Notes: generated from the letters alone by a model not told the origin. A DNA stretch of 64,000 bases from SIG673 sp964570105 (GCA_964570105.1 CAZMWM010000001.1:1-64000); one strand, 5' to 3'; counted from the first letter of the stretch, positions 43,024 to 52,664 are shown. Made by a program: numbers and translations.

Positions 43024-43929
43024 ATGGGATTTTTCGATAAATTAAAAAACGGTCTAAGTAAGACAAAAAATGCGATATTTTCGCAAATGGATTCGCTTTT
43101 TAAGACTTTTGTAGCAATAGATGAGGAAATGCTCGAAGAGCTTGAAGAGCTTTTGATAGCGGCTGACGTCGGAGCGGCAACGACCGATGAGATAATAGAA
43201 CGCCTTAAAGACAGGATCGCTACAGAGGGACTTACCGAAGCTTCACAGGCAAAAAAAGCGCTTTTTGATATTCTTGTGGATACCATAGGCGAAGGCGAGC
43301 CGTTAGATCTCAGCACCAAGCCATCCATAATACTCGTGATAGGTGTGAACGGCGTGGGAAAGACCACGACGATAGCAAAGATATCAAACAACCTTATACG
43401 CCAAAAGAAAAAAGTGCTTCTTGCTGCAGGCGATACCTTCCGCGCAGGCGCGATAGAACAGCTCGGTATATGGGCTGACAGAGTCGGCGCCGACATAGTT
43501 AAGCACGACGAAGGCTCCGATCCCGCATCTGTCGTATTCGACGCCATCAGCGCCGCAAAGGCACGCGGCGCTGACGTAATCATCGTCGATACCGCAGGAA
43601 GGCTCCATAACAAGAAAAATCTTATGGATGAGCTTGCTAAGATCGACCGCGTGATAGGAAGAGAGCTTCCGGATGCTTCACGGGAGACGTTGCTCGTTCT
43701 TGATGCGACCACCGGGCAAAACGCCGTCGCACAGGCAAAAGAATTTAAAAACACGGCTAATATAACGGGACTGGTGCTCACCAAGCTTGACGGAAGCGCT
43801 AAGGGCGGCGTGGTCTTTTCCATAAAGAAAGAGCTTGGCATTCCGATAAAATACATCGGTGTCGGCGAAAAAGCCGACGATATGGAACGCTTCGACGCCC
43901 ACGATTTCGTCAAAGCGCTGTTCGAGTAA
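43024..43929 (+). CDS. ftsY: Signal recognition particle receptor FtsY
   Basis: A 301-residue SRP-family GTPase that docks ribosomes at the membrane. The N-terminal helical domain lacks the long acidic A-domain of E. coli FtsY, as usual in Firmicutes. The G-domain has VIGVNGVGKTTTIAKI, GDTFRAGA, VDTAGRLHNKKNLM, TTGQNAVAQA and LTKLDGSAKGG. AAAAGGAG precedes the ATG. Confidence 0.97.
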   Translation: MGFFDKLKNGLSKTKNAIFSQMDSLFKTFVAIDEEMLEELEELLIAADVGAATTDEIIERLKDRIATEGLTEASQAKKALFDILVDTIGEGEPLDLSTKPSIILVIGVNGVGKTTTIAKISNNLIRQKKKVLLAAGDTFRAGAIEQLGIWADRVGADIVKHDEGSDPASVVFDAISAAKARGADVIIVDTAGRLHNKKNLMDELAKIDRVIGRELPDASRETLLVLDATTGQNAVAQAKEFKNTANITGLVLTKLDGSAKGGVVFSIKKELGIPIKYIGVGEKADDMERFDAHDFVKALFE

Positions 43930-43945
43930 GAGAGGCGGAACACCA

Positions 43946-44542
43946 ATGGAGATCATAGTCGCAAGCCACAATTCTCATAAGATACGCGAGATAGATAACG
44001 TGCTCTCCGCTCTTTTTTCGGGATTGAAGTTACTGACACCATCCGATGTCGGCGTGACCGATGAAGTCGAAGAAAACGGCTCAAGCTTTGAGGAAAACGC
44101 TATGCTCAAAGCAAGATCCGTCTGGAAACACGGAAAATTAGCAATAGCGGACGACTCGGGACTGTGCGTCAACGCTTTGGACGGCGCACCGGGGATATAT
44201 TCCGCGCGATACGCCGGAGAGCCGTCAAGCGATGAAAAAAACAACGCAAAGCTCCTCTCGGAGCTTTCGCATCATCCGGACAGATCCGCCTATTTCGTCT
44301 GCGTCATAGCGTGTATACTTCCAAGCGGCGATAGCTTTACGGTAAAAGGCAAAGCCCCCGGCTCTATCCTTACATCGCCCGCAGGCAACGGCGGATTTGG
44401 ATACGATCCCCTCTTTCTTTCGGATGACGTCGGCAAAAGCTTCGCAGAGCTTACGCCCGAAGAGAAAAATTCCATCAGCCACCGCGGTCGCGCTCTTCGC
44501 GCACTCAAGGCAAAGCTTGAGGAAGTGCTTTGCTCGGACTGA
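43946..44542 (+). CDS. rdgB: dITP/XTP pyrophosphatase (RdgB/HAM1)
   Basis: A protein of about 198 residues that removes non-canonical purine nucleotides such as dITP and XTP. IVASHNSHKIREI, ENGSSFEENAMLKA, ADDSGLCVNALDGAPGIYSA, GGFGYDPLF and SHRGRALRAL are the standard motifs. The ATG at 43946 fits the family start. A pentanucleotide repeat follows its stop. Confidence 0.95.
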   Translation: MEIIVASHNSHKIREIDNVLSALFSGLKLLTPSDVGVTDEVEENGSSFEENAMLKARSVWKHGKLAIADDSGLCVNALDGAPGIYSARYAGEPSSDEKNNAKLLSELSHHPDRSAYFVCVIACILPSGDSFTVKGKAPGSILTSPAGNGGFGYDPLFLSDDVGKSFAELTPEEKNSISHRGRALRALKAKLEEVLCSD

Positions 44543-44550
44543 GCCGAGCT

Positions 44551-44575
44551 GAGATGAGATGAGATGAGATGAGAT
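44551..44575 (+). repeat. Tandem GAGAT x5 just before nadD
   Basis: Five perfect copies of GAGAT, preceded by a one-base variant GAGCT, lie between the rdgB stop and the nadD ribosome site (AAAGGA). Each pair of units contains ATG-AGA-TGA, a start codon, one arginine codon and a stop. Such short tandem repeats can change copy number by slippage. Confidence 0.9.
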
Positions 44576-44597
44576 AATGAAAGGAAGCGTTTGACAG

Positions 44598-45221
44598 ATG
44601 CTCGAGCTTGGAATTTACGGCGGGACGTTCGCCCCGGTACACAACGGTCATATAGCCGCCGCGCGAGCCTTTTACACCCAAGCGCGGCTCGACAGGCTGC
44701 TTATCGTGCCCACCCTCATCCCTCCGCACAAACAACTGACCTTCAAGGACGATCCGACAGATCGCCTGAATATGCTGAAGCTCGCTTTCGAAAATGAGAT
44801 CGGATACGGGGATACACTCGTAATATCCGATCACGAGCTAAACTCCCCTCCCCCAAGCTATACGGTAAACACGTTGGAGCATTTTTCCTCACCGGATACG
44901 CATATCACGTTTCTTTGCGGCACGGATATGTTCCTGACGCTTGACAGCTGGCGTTCCCCCGATAGGATATTTGCCTTGGCGACCGTCGCGGTAATGTTAC
45001 GGGAGAGCCACGCAGACGACGCTTTGCTTGCGACGGTACGTGAATGCACCGAGCGTTATACGCGCAAGTACGGCGCTGACATACTTATGATAAAGTCGCC
45101 GCCCGTGGAGATCAGTTCATCCGATATACGCTCGGGAGACGACAGTTTAAAAAGAAGATTTCTTCCGCCGTCCGTATACGAATACCTCACAAGGAGACAC
45201 CTATATGAAGATCAACGGTAA
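44598..45221 (+). CDS. nadD: Nicotinate-nucleotide adenylyltransferase
   Basis: A 207-residue enzyme of NAD synthesis. GIYGGTFAPVHNGHIAAARA contains the nucleotide-binding GGxF-P-H-GH motif, with Ala replacing the common Asp. The C-terminal VEISSSDIRSG is the ISxT/S-x-IR motif. It overlaps yqeK by 17 bases. Confidence 0.95.
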   Translation: MLELGIYGGTFAPVHNGHIAAARAFYTQARLDRLLIVPTLIPPHKQLTFKDDPTDRLNMLKLAFENEIGYGDTLVISDHELNSPPPSYTVNTLEHFSSPDTHITFLCGTDMFLTLDSWRSPDRIFALATVAVMLRESHADDALLATVRECTERYTRKYGADILMIKSPPVEISSSDIRSGDDSLKRRFLPPSVYEYLTRRHLYEDQR

Positions 45222-45834
45222 CACGGATAACGAGCTTGAGCGTTTAGCTCAAAAGGTCAACGGGTATATATCCGAAAAACGCTACGCACACACGCTCTCC
45301 GTCGAAGCCGAAACGGCACGGCTGTGCTCTCTTTTTGACATTCCCACGGCTCTTGGCTTCAAGCTCAGGTGCGCTGCTCTTTTGCACGACATCACCAAGG
45401 AGCTGACTCCCGCGGAGCAGATCGCGATATGCGACGTGGCAGGCATACCGTACGGCGATAACGAGCTGAACAGTCCCAAGGTATTCCACGCAATGACAGC
45501 TCCGGCTGTAATAAAAAAAGAGCTTCCCGAATACGCGGACGGCGAGATACTCTCCGCTATTCGCTGGCATACCACAGGACGTCCCGATATGACCGTCGGA
45601 GAAAAGCTCATATACCTTGCGGATTATATCGAGCCAACCAGAGATTTTTCTGACTGTATCACGCTCAGACGCGAATTTTACAGCGTCGAGACGCCCACAC
45701 TTGAGCACCTTGACCGTATCCTTCTCCGTTCCTTTGAGATGACGCTTTCCGACCTTGAAGCGAACGCAAAGCCCGTACACCCAATGACACTTCTCTCAGC
45801 GGAATTTCTGAAAAACGAACTGCGATCCAACTGA
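45205..45834 (+). CDS. yqeK: HD-domain hydrolase YqeK (symmetrical Ap4A hydrolase)
   Basis: A 209-residue HD-domain protein. YAHTLSVEAETARL carries the first histidine, LLHDITKELT the HD pair, and the later IRWHTTGRPDMTVGEKLIYLADYIEPTRDF is the YqeK signature. Family members split diadenosine tetraphosphate into two ADP. AAGGAG precedes the ATG inside the end of nadD. Confidence 0.93.
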   Translation: MKINGNTDNELERLAQKVNGYISEKRYAHTLSVEAETARLCSLFDIPTALGFKLRCAALLHDITKELTPAEQIAICDVAGIPYGDNELNSPKVFHAMTAPAVIKKELPEYADGEILSAIRWHTTGRPDMTVGEKLIYLADYIEPTRDFSDCITLRREFYSVETPTLEHLDRILLRSFEMTLSDLEANAKPVHPMTLLSAEFLKNELRSN

Positions 45835-45868
45835 TCCCCCAAAGCTCCAAAAAGAAAGGAAAATACCT

Positions 45869-46240
45869 ATGGAAAATATAAATAACGCCCCGTACGACCT
45901 CGCAAAAGCGATAATTCGGATACTCGATGAAAAACAAGCTCGCAGGATAAAGCTCCTTTTCGTCGAGGAGCGCACGTCGCTCACCGATTATTTTATCATA
46001 TGCGAGGGACGTTCCACGACGCACGTAAACTCCTTGGCTGATGAGCTGACCGAACGGCTGAAAGCCGACGGGATATCTCCGCTACACATCGACGGTCATT
46101 CCAACGGAAGCTGGATAGCGATAGACTTCGCCTCCGTCATAGTTCACATCTTTGACCGAGGCACCCGAGAGTTCTACTCTCTCGAAAACCTTTGGAAGGA
46201 CGGCAAGGAGATAGATATATCCGAGCTTATAACGGAATGA
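45869..46240 (+). CDS. rsfS: Ribosomal silencing factor RsfS
   Basis: A 123-residue factor that binds L14 and keeps subunits apart in starvation. VEERTSLTDYFIICEGRSTTHVNSLADE and GSWIAIDFASVIVHIFDRGTREFYSLENLW match RsfS. AGAAAGGA precedes the ATG. It ends the nadD-yqeK-rsfS unit, followed by a terminator. Confidence 0.95.
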   Translation: MENINNAPYDLAKAIIRILDEKQARRIKLLFVEERTSLTDYFIICEGRSTTHVNSLADELTERLKADGISPLHIDGHSNGSWIAIDFASVIVHIFDRGTREFYSLENLWKDGKEIDISELITE

Positions 46241-46255
46241 TATCCTCCAAAAAAC

Positions 46256-46301
46256 AAAACGCGTGATACGAGCGTCTATCGATGCCCGTGTCACGCGTTT
46301 T
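46256..46301. terminator. Bidirectional terminator between rsfS and the PII-like gene
   Basis: AAAACGCGTGATACG (46256-46270) pairs with CGTGTCACGCGTTTT (46287-46301) with one G-U pair, giving T-runs on both strands between convergent genes. Confidence 0.88.
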
Positions 46302-46309
46302 CTACTGCG

Positions 46310-46994
46310 TTATATCTTATAAGCCTTCTCTATCGGTACCGTACACATGATACCGTGAGCTTCCGTTCTGAGTCCGAATTCTTTATTGACTTCGTCCATG
46401 ATCTGACCGCTGACGGTATCGGGAGCCATTATCAGGATCATCTCCCTTTCGTCTCCGATATCTATATCAGCAAGCTCCTTGAGCTTTTCGGACTCGGCAA
46501 GACGTCCGCGGATGACCGTTCCTCCGGTCGCGCCTGCTTTTTTCGCAGTCTGCATTACTGCATCCGTATAGCCTTGAGCCACGGTTATAACTATAAGATT
46601 GTGCTTATGTTCATTTTTCATCTTAGTATCAACTCCTTTTCCCAGATCGACAGGCAATCCGTGACTGACCATCTCAGCCACCAGCCGATTTACAGATGAT
46701 AGGCGCAAGACCATCATAAGACCGCCGTATTCGTAAGAGGTGCCCAAGCTGTTTCCGCTCTCGGCTATCATCTCCTTGACGGTCGCCTCAGGCGCAAAAC
46801 TGAAAATTATATCCTTATCGTTGCTTCCGAGACCGAAAACATCCATCATCTCGGTGGGGGCGGTACCGGAGCCGACGCTTTGAAAGCAAAATCTCACCTC
46901 TCGCTCCGAAAGCGTATCTATCAGCCTTTTCCCCTTGCCTCTTGCAACTATGGATATCATAAGCATTACCTGCTTTGGCAAAGCGTTATTCATA
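46310..46994 (-). CDS. PII-like protein with two tandem domains
   Basis: A protein of about 227 residues with two PII-like (ferredoxin-type) units. The first starts MLMISIVARGKGKRLIDTLSE. The second starts NLIVITVAQGYTDAVMQTAKKAGATGGTVIRGR, whose GATGGTVIRGR resembles the T-loop base of PII-family proteins. The ATG at 46994 is chosen because AAGGGGA lies 6 bases upstream. It lies directly downstream of the DUF1538 transporter gene; PII-like proteins often regulate the transporter encoded beside them (inference). It shows no enzyme motif. Confidence 0.75.
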
Positions 46995-47101
46995 TCAAAT
47001 CCCCTTCTGCCGCCCATCGCGGCACGGATATCTTATGTCTCTGCGAGCGTATCCCGACGTCGTATCTCGGAAACGCCCGAGCATACATACGCTGTCAAGC
47101 T

Positions 47102-48610
47102 TTACTCGAAATAAACTATGTCGTCCGGTATCTGCGAGAATTCATCATGCGCCTTCTTGAGCCTTCTGTGGCGTCTGATATTTCCGCTGAGACCTAATAT
47201 CTGTATACTTATAAGCGGCGTCATCGCGACCATTGCCACGATACCGAAGGCGTCCGTCAGGACGTTGCCGCCAAGCATCTCGCAAGCGCCGACCGCAAAC
47301 GGCAACATAAACGTGGTGGTCATAGGACCGCTTGCAACTCCACCCGAGTCAAACGCTATACCGGTGTATATCGGCGGTACGAAGAAGGATATCGTAAGCG
47401 CGATAACGTATCCGACCAAAACGAAGGGCAGGAACGGTATTTCGAGCAATACTCTCAGCATCGAGATACCGACTGCGACACCGACGCCGAGCGAAAGCGC
47501 AAGACCTACGGAGCGCTGTGATACCGCGCCGTTAGTGACCTCCACGACCTGCTTTTTCAGCGAATGCACCGCAGGCTCCGCGGAGACCACGAAATACCCC
47601 ATTACCATACCTATCGGAACGAGAAGCCATTTATACGGCTTTTCGGCTATCTCACTGCCCAGCAGCCGCCCGGCAGGCATAAAGCCCACGTTCGCCGCGG
47701 TAAGGAAAAGAACGAGACCTATGTAAGTATAGACGAGACCGACGCTGATCTTAGCTATCTGATGGCGGTGAAAACGCTTTGAGATCAACTGAAAGATCAA
47801 AAACACCGCAACTATGGGCAAAAACGCGACCAAGACCTCCTCTGCGTATTGCGGAAAACCGTCAATGAGCGCTTTGAACGCATCCTGTGTCGTGGATACC
47901 GTAGGAATTACCGACTCAGAGGTCTTAGCATCGGAGCTATTAAAAAAACCGAGTATAAGCACGGAAAGTATAGGACCGATACTGCACAGCGCGATAAGAC
48001 CGAAGCTGTTCTCTCCGGAACGCTTATTTCCGCTCATGCTTGCCATACCTGCACCGAGCGCCATAATAAAGGGAACGGTGATAGGTCCTGTCGTAACTCC
48101 GCCGGAATCGAACGCGGTCGGTACAAATGCGTCATCCACGAAGAACGCAAGAATCATTATTACGGCGTAGAAAGCTATAAGGAGCTTGGAAAGAGATATT
48201 CCCTTCCTCGTTCTTATCAACGAAATGGCAAGAAACAAGCCGACACCGAGCGCAACGCAAATGATAAGAAGCGTCTTACCGATCCCGGGCACCTGCTCGG
48301 CAAGCACCTGAAGATCAGGCTCGGCGATGGTTATGAGCACACCGAGAACGAAGCAGATGAGTACAGCAAGCCAGCTTTTTTTGCTCTTGCTGATCTGGAT
48401 ACCGATACCCTCACCGAGCTGTTCCATCGAAATGCTCGAGCCTATAGTGAAAAAGCTCATTCCGAGAATAAGCAGGATAGTACCGAAGAGAAACAGCACG
48501 AGTATTCCCGGCTCAAGCGGCGCAAACGACACGCTCAGAAATAAAACTATCAACGCTATCGGCAACACCGAGTTAAGCGCTTCCTTAAAAGCTCCTTTGA
48601 TCTGATTCAC
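47102..48610 (-). CDS. Double DUF1538 membrane transporter
   Basis: A 502-residue membrane protein built from two similar halves. Each half carries the DUF1538 signature: PTAFDSGGVTTGPITVPFIM in the first and IAFDSGGVASGPMTTTFML in the second. In Dietzia, two separate DUF1538 proteins (UmpA and UmpB) were reported to act together as a cation/proton antiporter; here both units are in one chain. The start is a GTG with GGAGG 7 bases upstream. The following gene encodes a PII-like protein. Confidence 0.85.
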   Translation of the reverse strand: MNQIKGAFKEALNSVLPIALIVLFLSVSFAPLEPGILVLFLFGTILLILGMSFFTIGSSISMEQLGEGIGIQISKSKKSWLAVLICFVLGVLITIAEPDLQVLAEQVPGIGKTLLIICVALGVGLFLAISLIRTRKGISLSKLLIAFYAVIMILAFFVDDAFVPTAFDSGGVTTGPITVPFIMALGAGMASMSGNKRSGENSFGLIALCSIGPILSVLILGFFNSSDAKTSESVIPTVSTTQDAFKALIDGFPQYAEEVLVAFLPIVAVFLIFQLISKRFHRHQIAKISVGLVYTYIGLVLFLTAANVGFMPAGRLLGSEIAEKPYKWLLVPIGMVMGYFVVSAEPAVHSLKKQVVEVTNGAVSQRSVGLALSLGVGVAVGISMLRVLLEIPFLPFVLVGYVIALTISFFVPPIYTGIAFDSGGVASGPMTTTFMLPFAVGACEMLGGNVLTDAFGIVAMVAMTPLISIQILGLSGNIRRHRRLKKAHDEFSQIPDDIVYFE

Positions 48611-48657
48611 GCATATACCTCCGCATCAACTTACCGTGGCACCAAAGCCTATGATAA

Positions 48658-48685
48658 TTATACCGCATACAGCGAAAAAGTCAAG
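48658..48685 (-). promoter_or_regulatory. Promoter of the DUF1538/PII-like operon
   Basis: On the minus strand TTGACT (48680-48685) and TATAAT (48658-48663) are 16 bases apart, about 48 bases before the GTG start. Confidence 0.8.
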
Positions 48686-48751
48686 AGACACGGGCTTCCT
48701 TTTACATTTTTTTTACTTTTCCGAAATCTTGGTAAGCACCGAGCCGGGCTT

Positions 48752-50083
48752 TTAATAATTATACCTCTTGCGGTAGTAAAGCATAAGAGCCGCGGATACT
48801 ATAACGCTCGCCATCTCACTGATCACGAGAGACATCCAAACTCCGTCAAGCTTCCACAGCATAGGAAGCAGGATGATGCACGCGACCGGAAACACGAGTG
48901 CGCGCACGAACGAGATGACCGCCGAGACCACGCCGTTGTTGAGCGCTGTAAAAAATGACGATGCGTACATATTGAACCACATCACAAGGAATGGTATGGC
49001 GCATATTCTGAATGCACGTGCGGTCATAGCGCAAAGCTCGACGTCGTATCCCACGAATATCTCCGCTATCGTACCTGCCAGCAGCATAGCACCGACAGTC
49101 AGCACTATCGCTACTCCGCCGAGCATCGTAAGGCTCTTTTTGAGGACATTTTTCATTTCCTTGTGGTTTTTCGCGCCGTAATGATATCCCATTATCGGAG
49201 AGCTTCCGGTAGAATATCCGACGTATATACCTATGAATATGAACGCGCCGTACATAACGACGCCGTAAGCCGCCACTCCGTCCTCGCCGGCATATTCCAT
49301 AAGCTTCATATTGTACAGTATTCCGGTTATGGATCCCGAAACACTGCTGAGCATCTCGGACGAGCCGTTGACGCAAGCCTTGATCATAGGCACAAGCTCA
49401 AATCTTGTCGCGGCAAACCTGAGCACCGAGGTGTTCTTTTTGCTCAAAAACCAAACGAGCGGGATAACTCCGGCAACGCATTGGCTTATTCCCGTGGCAA
49501 GCGCGGCACCTATAACGCCCATTTTGAGTATCGCCATAAAAAACCAGTCGAGGACCATATTCGTGACACCGGCGGCTATGACCACGCCGAGCGCAAGCTT
49601 CGGTCTTTCCGCGACTATGAGATAATTCTGAAAGGTATATTGCGCTTGAAGAGCCGTATTGAACAGGAGACATACCGTACCGTATGCGACGATATCTCCG
49701 ATCATGGCATCGGTCGCTCCAAAAAGATACGCCACCGGGCGAAGGAGCAGTATACCTATAGCCGTAAACAGCACACCGCTCACGACCATAAGATACATCA
49801 TCATAGTAAAAAAGCGTCTTGCCTTTAGTATATCGCCCTCGCCTATGGTCTTAGCAGTGAGCGCACTTCCTCCGACGCCGAGCATAGCTCCGACGCCGCC
49901 TATCACCTGCAAATAAGGAATAATGAGATTGACCGAAGCAAAAGCCGTTTTTCCAACGAAATTTGAAACGAAAAAGCCGTCTACCATACCGTAGATCGAC
50001 GTAAAGATCATTATTACCACGGACGGTAAGGTAAACCGTATGAGCTTTCCGTAGGTAAAATGATCTGACAACTGAATATTCAT
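48752..50083 (-). CDS. MATE-family efflux transporter
   Basis: A 443-residue membrane protein with about 12 spans. FTLPSVVIMIFTSIYGMVDGFFVSNFVG and VGGVGAMLGVGGSALTAKTIGEGD-like sequence mark the MATE family, MepA-like branch. It is only distantly similar to the MATE protein at 16.6-18 kb. AAAGGA lies 13 bases before the ATG. The substrate is unknown. Confidence 0.88.
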   Translation of the reverse strand: MNIQLSDHFTYGKLIRFTLPSVVIMIFTSIYGMVDGFFVSNFVGKTAFASVNLIIPYLQVIGGVGAMLGVGGSALTAKTIGEGDILKARRFFTMMMYLMVVSGVLFTAIGILLLRPVAYLFGATDAMIGDIVAYGTVCLLFNTALQAQYTFQNYLIVAERPKLALGVVIAAGVTNMVLDWFFMAILKMGVIGAALATGISQCVAGVIPLVWFLSKKNTSVLRFAATRFELVPMIKACVNGSSEMLSSVSGSITGILYNMKLMEYAGEDGVAAYGVVMYGAFIFIGIYVGYSTGSSPIMGYHYGAKNHKEMKNVLKKSLTMLGGVAIVLTVGAMLLAGTIAEIFVGYDVELCAMTARAFRICAIPFLVMWFNMYASSFFTALNNGVVSAVISFVRALVFPVACIILLPMLWKLDGVWMSLVISEMASVIVSAALMLYYRKRYNY

Positions 50084-50116
50084 AAGTAATATACGTTCCT
50101 TTCACGAGAGCGCAAT

Positions 50117-50157
50117 AAAAACAGCGTAACGTCGTTACTTGGCGCAACGCTGTTTTT
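50117..50157. terminator. Terminator at the end of the polysaccharide cluster
   Basis: ACAGCGT (50121-50127) pairs with ACGCTGT (50147-50153), flanked by A- and T-runs that make it work on the minus strand after capG and possibly also on the plus strand. Confidence 0.8.
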
Positions 50158-50172
50158 TCGGTCTCGGCTTTC

Positions 50173-51357
50173 TTAAAACTTTCTCCAGACCATCTTATTG
50201 ACCACGCCGGTATAGGACTGTATTATCTTAACTACCTTCGAAGAAACGTTCACATCCGTATAATCCGGGACAGGGATACCGTGATCTCCGTTTTCATTCA
50301 TCGCCACAGCGGTATCTACCGCTTGAAGCAGAGACGTACCGTCGATACCGGCAAGCACGAAGCACGCCTTATCAAGAGCCTCCGGACGCTCCGTCGAGGT
50401 ACGGATGCAGACAGCCGGAAAAGGTCTGCCGATGGACGTAAAGAAGCTGCTCTCTTCCGGCAGAGTACCGGAGTCCGACACCACGGCAAAAGCATTCATC
50501 TGAAGGCAGTTGTAGTCGTGAAATCCGAGCGGCTCGTGGCGTATGACGCGTCGGTCAAGCTCAAATCCGCTTGCTTCAAGTCTCTTTCTGCTTCTCGGAT
50601 GGCAGGAATACAGTATCGGCATATCGTATTTTTCAGCCATGGCATTTATAGCGCCGAAAAGCGAAAGAAAATTCTTTTCGGTATCGATATTCTCTTCCCT
50701 GTGGGCAGAAAGAAGTATATATCCGCCCTTTTTGAGACCGAGCCTTGAATGTATGTCGCTCTTTTCTATCTCGGGGAGATTTTCGCTGAGCACCTCCGCC
50801 ATAGGCGAGCCGGTGACGTAGGTACGCTCCTTCGGCAGACCGCACTCGTGCAGATAGCGTCTCGCATGCTCGGAATAAGCAAGATTTACATCGGATATTA
50901 TGTCCACTATGCGCCTGTTCGTCTCTTCGGGCAGACATTCGTCCTTACATCTGTTTCCGGCTTCCATATGGAATATCGGTATATGCAGACGCTTGGCTGA
51001 GATAGCCGAAAGACAGCTGTTGGTATCTCCGAGTATGAGCAGAGCATCCGGGCGGAGCTGAGCCATCAGCTTATAGGAGCAATTTATTATGTTTCCTACA
51101 GTCGCGCCGAGATCGTCGCCGACTGCGTTCATATAGACCTCAGGATCGGCAAGCTTCAGGTCCTTGAAGAAAACTCCGTTCAGATTGTAATCGTAATTCT
51201 GTCCCGTATGCGCCAGCACGCAGTCAAAATACCTGCGACACTTATTTATGACCGCCGCGAGACGTATTATCTCAGGTCTGGTGCCGACGATTATCAGTAA
51301 TTTCAAGCGACCGTCGCCCTTAAATGCGACGTCGGAATAATCGAGTTTGATATCCAT
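50173..51357 (-). CDS. capG: UDP-GlcNAc 2-epimerase-like, CapG/FnlC type
   Basis: A 394-residue protein of the WecB-fold. LLIIVGTRPEIIRLAAVINKC, HMEAGNRCKDECLPEETNRR, SAHREENIDTEKNF and VSDSGTLPEESSF are typical of the CapG/FnlC/WbjD branch, which completes UDP-N-acetyl-L-fucosamine by C2 epimerisation. CapE and CapF are encoded just upstream in order, which supports this branch over plain UDP-ManNAc synthesis. It is the last gene of the cluster and is followed by a terminator. Confidence 0.92.
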   Translation of the reverse strand: MDIKLDYSDVAFKGDGRLKLLIIVGTRPEIIRLAAVINKCRRYFDCVLAHTGQNYDYNLNGVFFKDLKLADPEVYMNAVGDDLGATVGNIINCSYKLMAQLRPDALLILGDTNSCLSAISAKRLHIPIFHMEAGNRCKDECLPEETNRRIVDIISDVNLAYSEHARRYLHECGLPKERTYVTGSPMAEVLSENLPEIEKSDIHSRLGLKKGGYILLSAHREENIDTEKNFLSLFGAINAMAEKYDMPILYSCHPRSRKRLEASGFELDRRVIRHEPLGFHDYNCLQMNAFAVVSDSGTLPEESSFFTSIGRPFPAVCIRTSTERPEALDKACFVLAGIDGTSLLQAVDTAVAMNENGDHGIPVPDYTDVNVSSKVVKIIQSYTGVVNKMVWRKF

Positions 51358-51407
51358 ATCATTTCCGTCCTTGTTTATCAGCTTAAAATATGCACAGCCC
51401 GACGTGC

Positions 51408-52604
51408 TTATACAGGCTCGCCGAACGTATCGGGCTTTGAACTGTCAAAGCATTCGTTCGCCCACATAAAGGTGATCATATCGTCGGTATCCGAAAGATT
51501 GATGATGTCGTGCGTATATCCGGGAAGCATATGTATCGCCTCGAGCTTTTCGCCCGACACCTCAAACTCAAGCACCTCGTCCGATCCTATCCTGCGTTCT
51601 CTGATCAACCCGTGACCGGATACCACTATGAAAAATTCCCATTTGGTATTGTGCCAATGCTGTCCTTTGGTAATTCCCGGTCTTGAGATGTTCACCGAGA
51701 ACTGACCGCATTTTTCGGTGCGCAAAAGCTCGGTAAACGAGCCTCTTGCGTCCACGTTCATTTTTAGCGGAAAAGCCACCTTTTCCTTCGGAAGATACGA
51801 AAGATAAGTGCTGTACAGCTTTTTTGCAAAGCCGCCACTACAAAGCTCGGGCATCACGAGCGTTAGGGGCTGAGCGCTGAAGCTCTCCAAAAGCTCCACT
51901 ATCTCCCCCAGCGTCACCCTGTGAGTTATCGGAGCCATACAATAGCGTCCGTTCTCATCCGGAACAGCGTCCACGCCTTCAAAGTGACACCTATGCTCTT
52001 TTCCCTCAAGCGCAAGCAACATCTCGTCAACAAGATCGTCGATATAGAGCAGCTCGAGCTGTGCCGCGGAATCGTTTACCGTGATGGGAAGCCCCCGTGC
52101 GATATTGTTGCAGAAGGTCGCGATCACGCTGTTATAATTCGGGCGGCACCATTTTCCGAACAGATTGGGAAAACGGTACACGAGCACTCGCGCTCCGGTC
52201 TCCTCCGCGTACGAGAAGAAAAGCTCCTCGCCGGCTTTTTTGCTCCTGCCGTAATCTCCATCGTACCGCCCGATAAGCGTAGCCTGTATGGACGAGGCAA
52301 GCATAACGGGGCAACGGTTATCATACCTTTTCAGCGTATCGAGCAGGTCGGAGGCAAATCCGTAATTGCCCTTCATAAATTCATCCGTGCTTTGCGGACG
52401 GTTGACGCCTGCAAGATTGAACACGATATCCGCGTTATTACATCCTTCCTCAAGCACGTCTCGCGGCGTATCCACATCATACAGATACAACTCCCCGAGC
52501 TTAAGAGACGGATGCGTACGGTCCTTGCCGTCCCTGATATTTTTTAAAGCCTCAGAGAGATTTTTCCCAACGAAGCCGTACGCTCCGGTGATCAGTACGT
52601 TCAT
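51408..52604 (-). CDS. capF: UDP-2-acetamido-2,6-dideoxy-hexulose reductase, CapF/FnlB type
   Basis: A two-domain protein of about 398 residues. The N-terminal SDR half has MNVLITGAYGFVGKNL and VFNLAGVNRPQ. The C-terminal half (about 270 onward) is a cupin with the metal-site run GQHWHNTKWEFFIVVSGHG. This pairing defines CapF/WbjC, the second step toward UDP-L-FucNAc. The ATG at 52604 fits the family start, with AAAGG 8 bases upstream; the longer frame is not supported. Confidence 0.93.
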   Translation of the reverse strand: MNVLITGAYGFVGKNLSEALKNIRDGKDRTHPSLKLGELYLYDVDTPRDVLEEGCNNADIVFNLAGVNRPQSTDEFMKGNYGFASDLLDTLKRYDNRCPVMLASSIQATLIGRYDGDYGRSKKAGEELFFSYAEETGARVLVYRFPNLFGKWCRPNYNSVIATFCNNIARGLPITVNDSAAQLELLYIDDLVDEMLLALEGKEHRCHFEGVDAVPDENGRYCMAPITHRVTLGEIVELLESFSAQPLTLVMPELCSGGFAKKLYSTYLSYLPKEKVAFPLKMNVDARGSFTELLRTEKCGQFSVNISRPGITKGQHWHNTKWEFFIVVSGHGLIRERRIGSDEVLEFEVSGEKLEAIHMLPGYTHDIINLSDTDDMITFMWANECFDSSKPDTFGEPV

Positions 52605-52664
52605 AAATGCGACCTTTCTTTCCGCACAGATGCCGCCGACCTTTCCGCCGACGGTGTGCAAGGA

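Noticed and set aside
43024..43946. Long minus-strand frame opposite ftsY
   Set aside because: Serine-rich antisense shadow of a certain gene.
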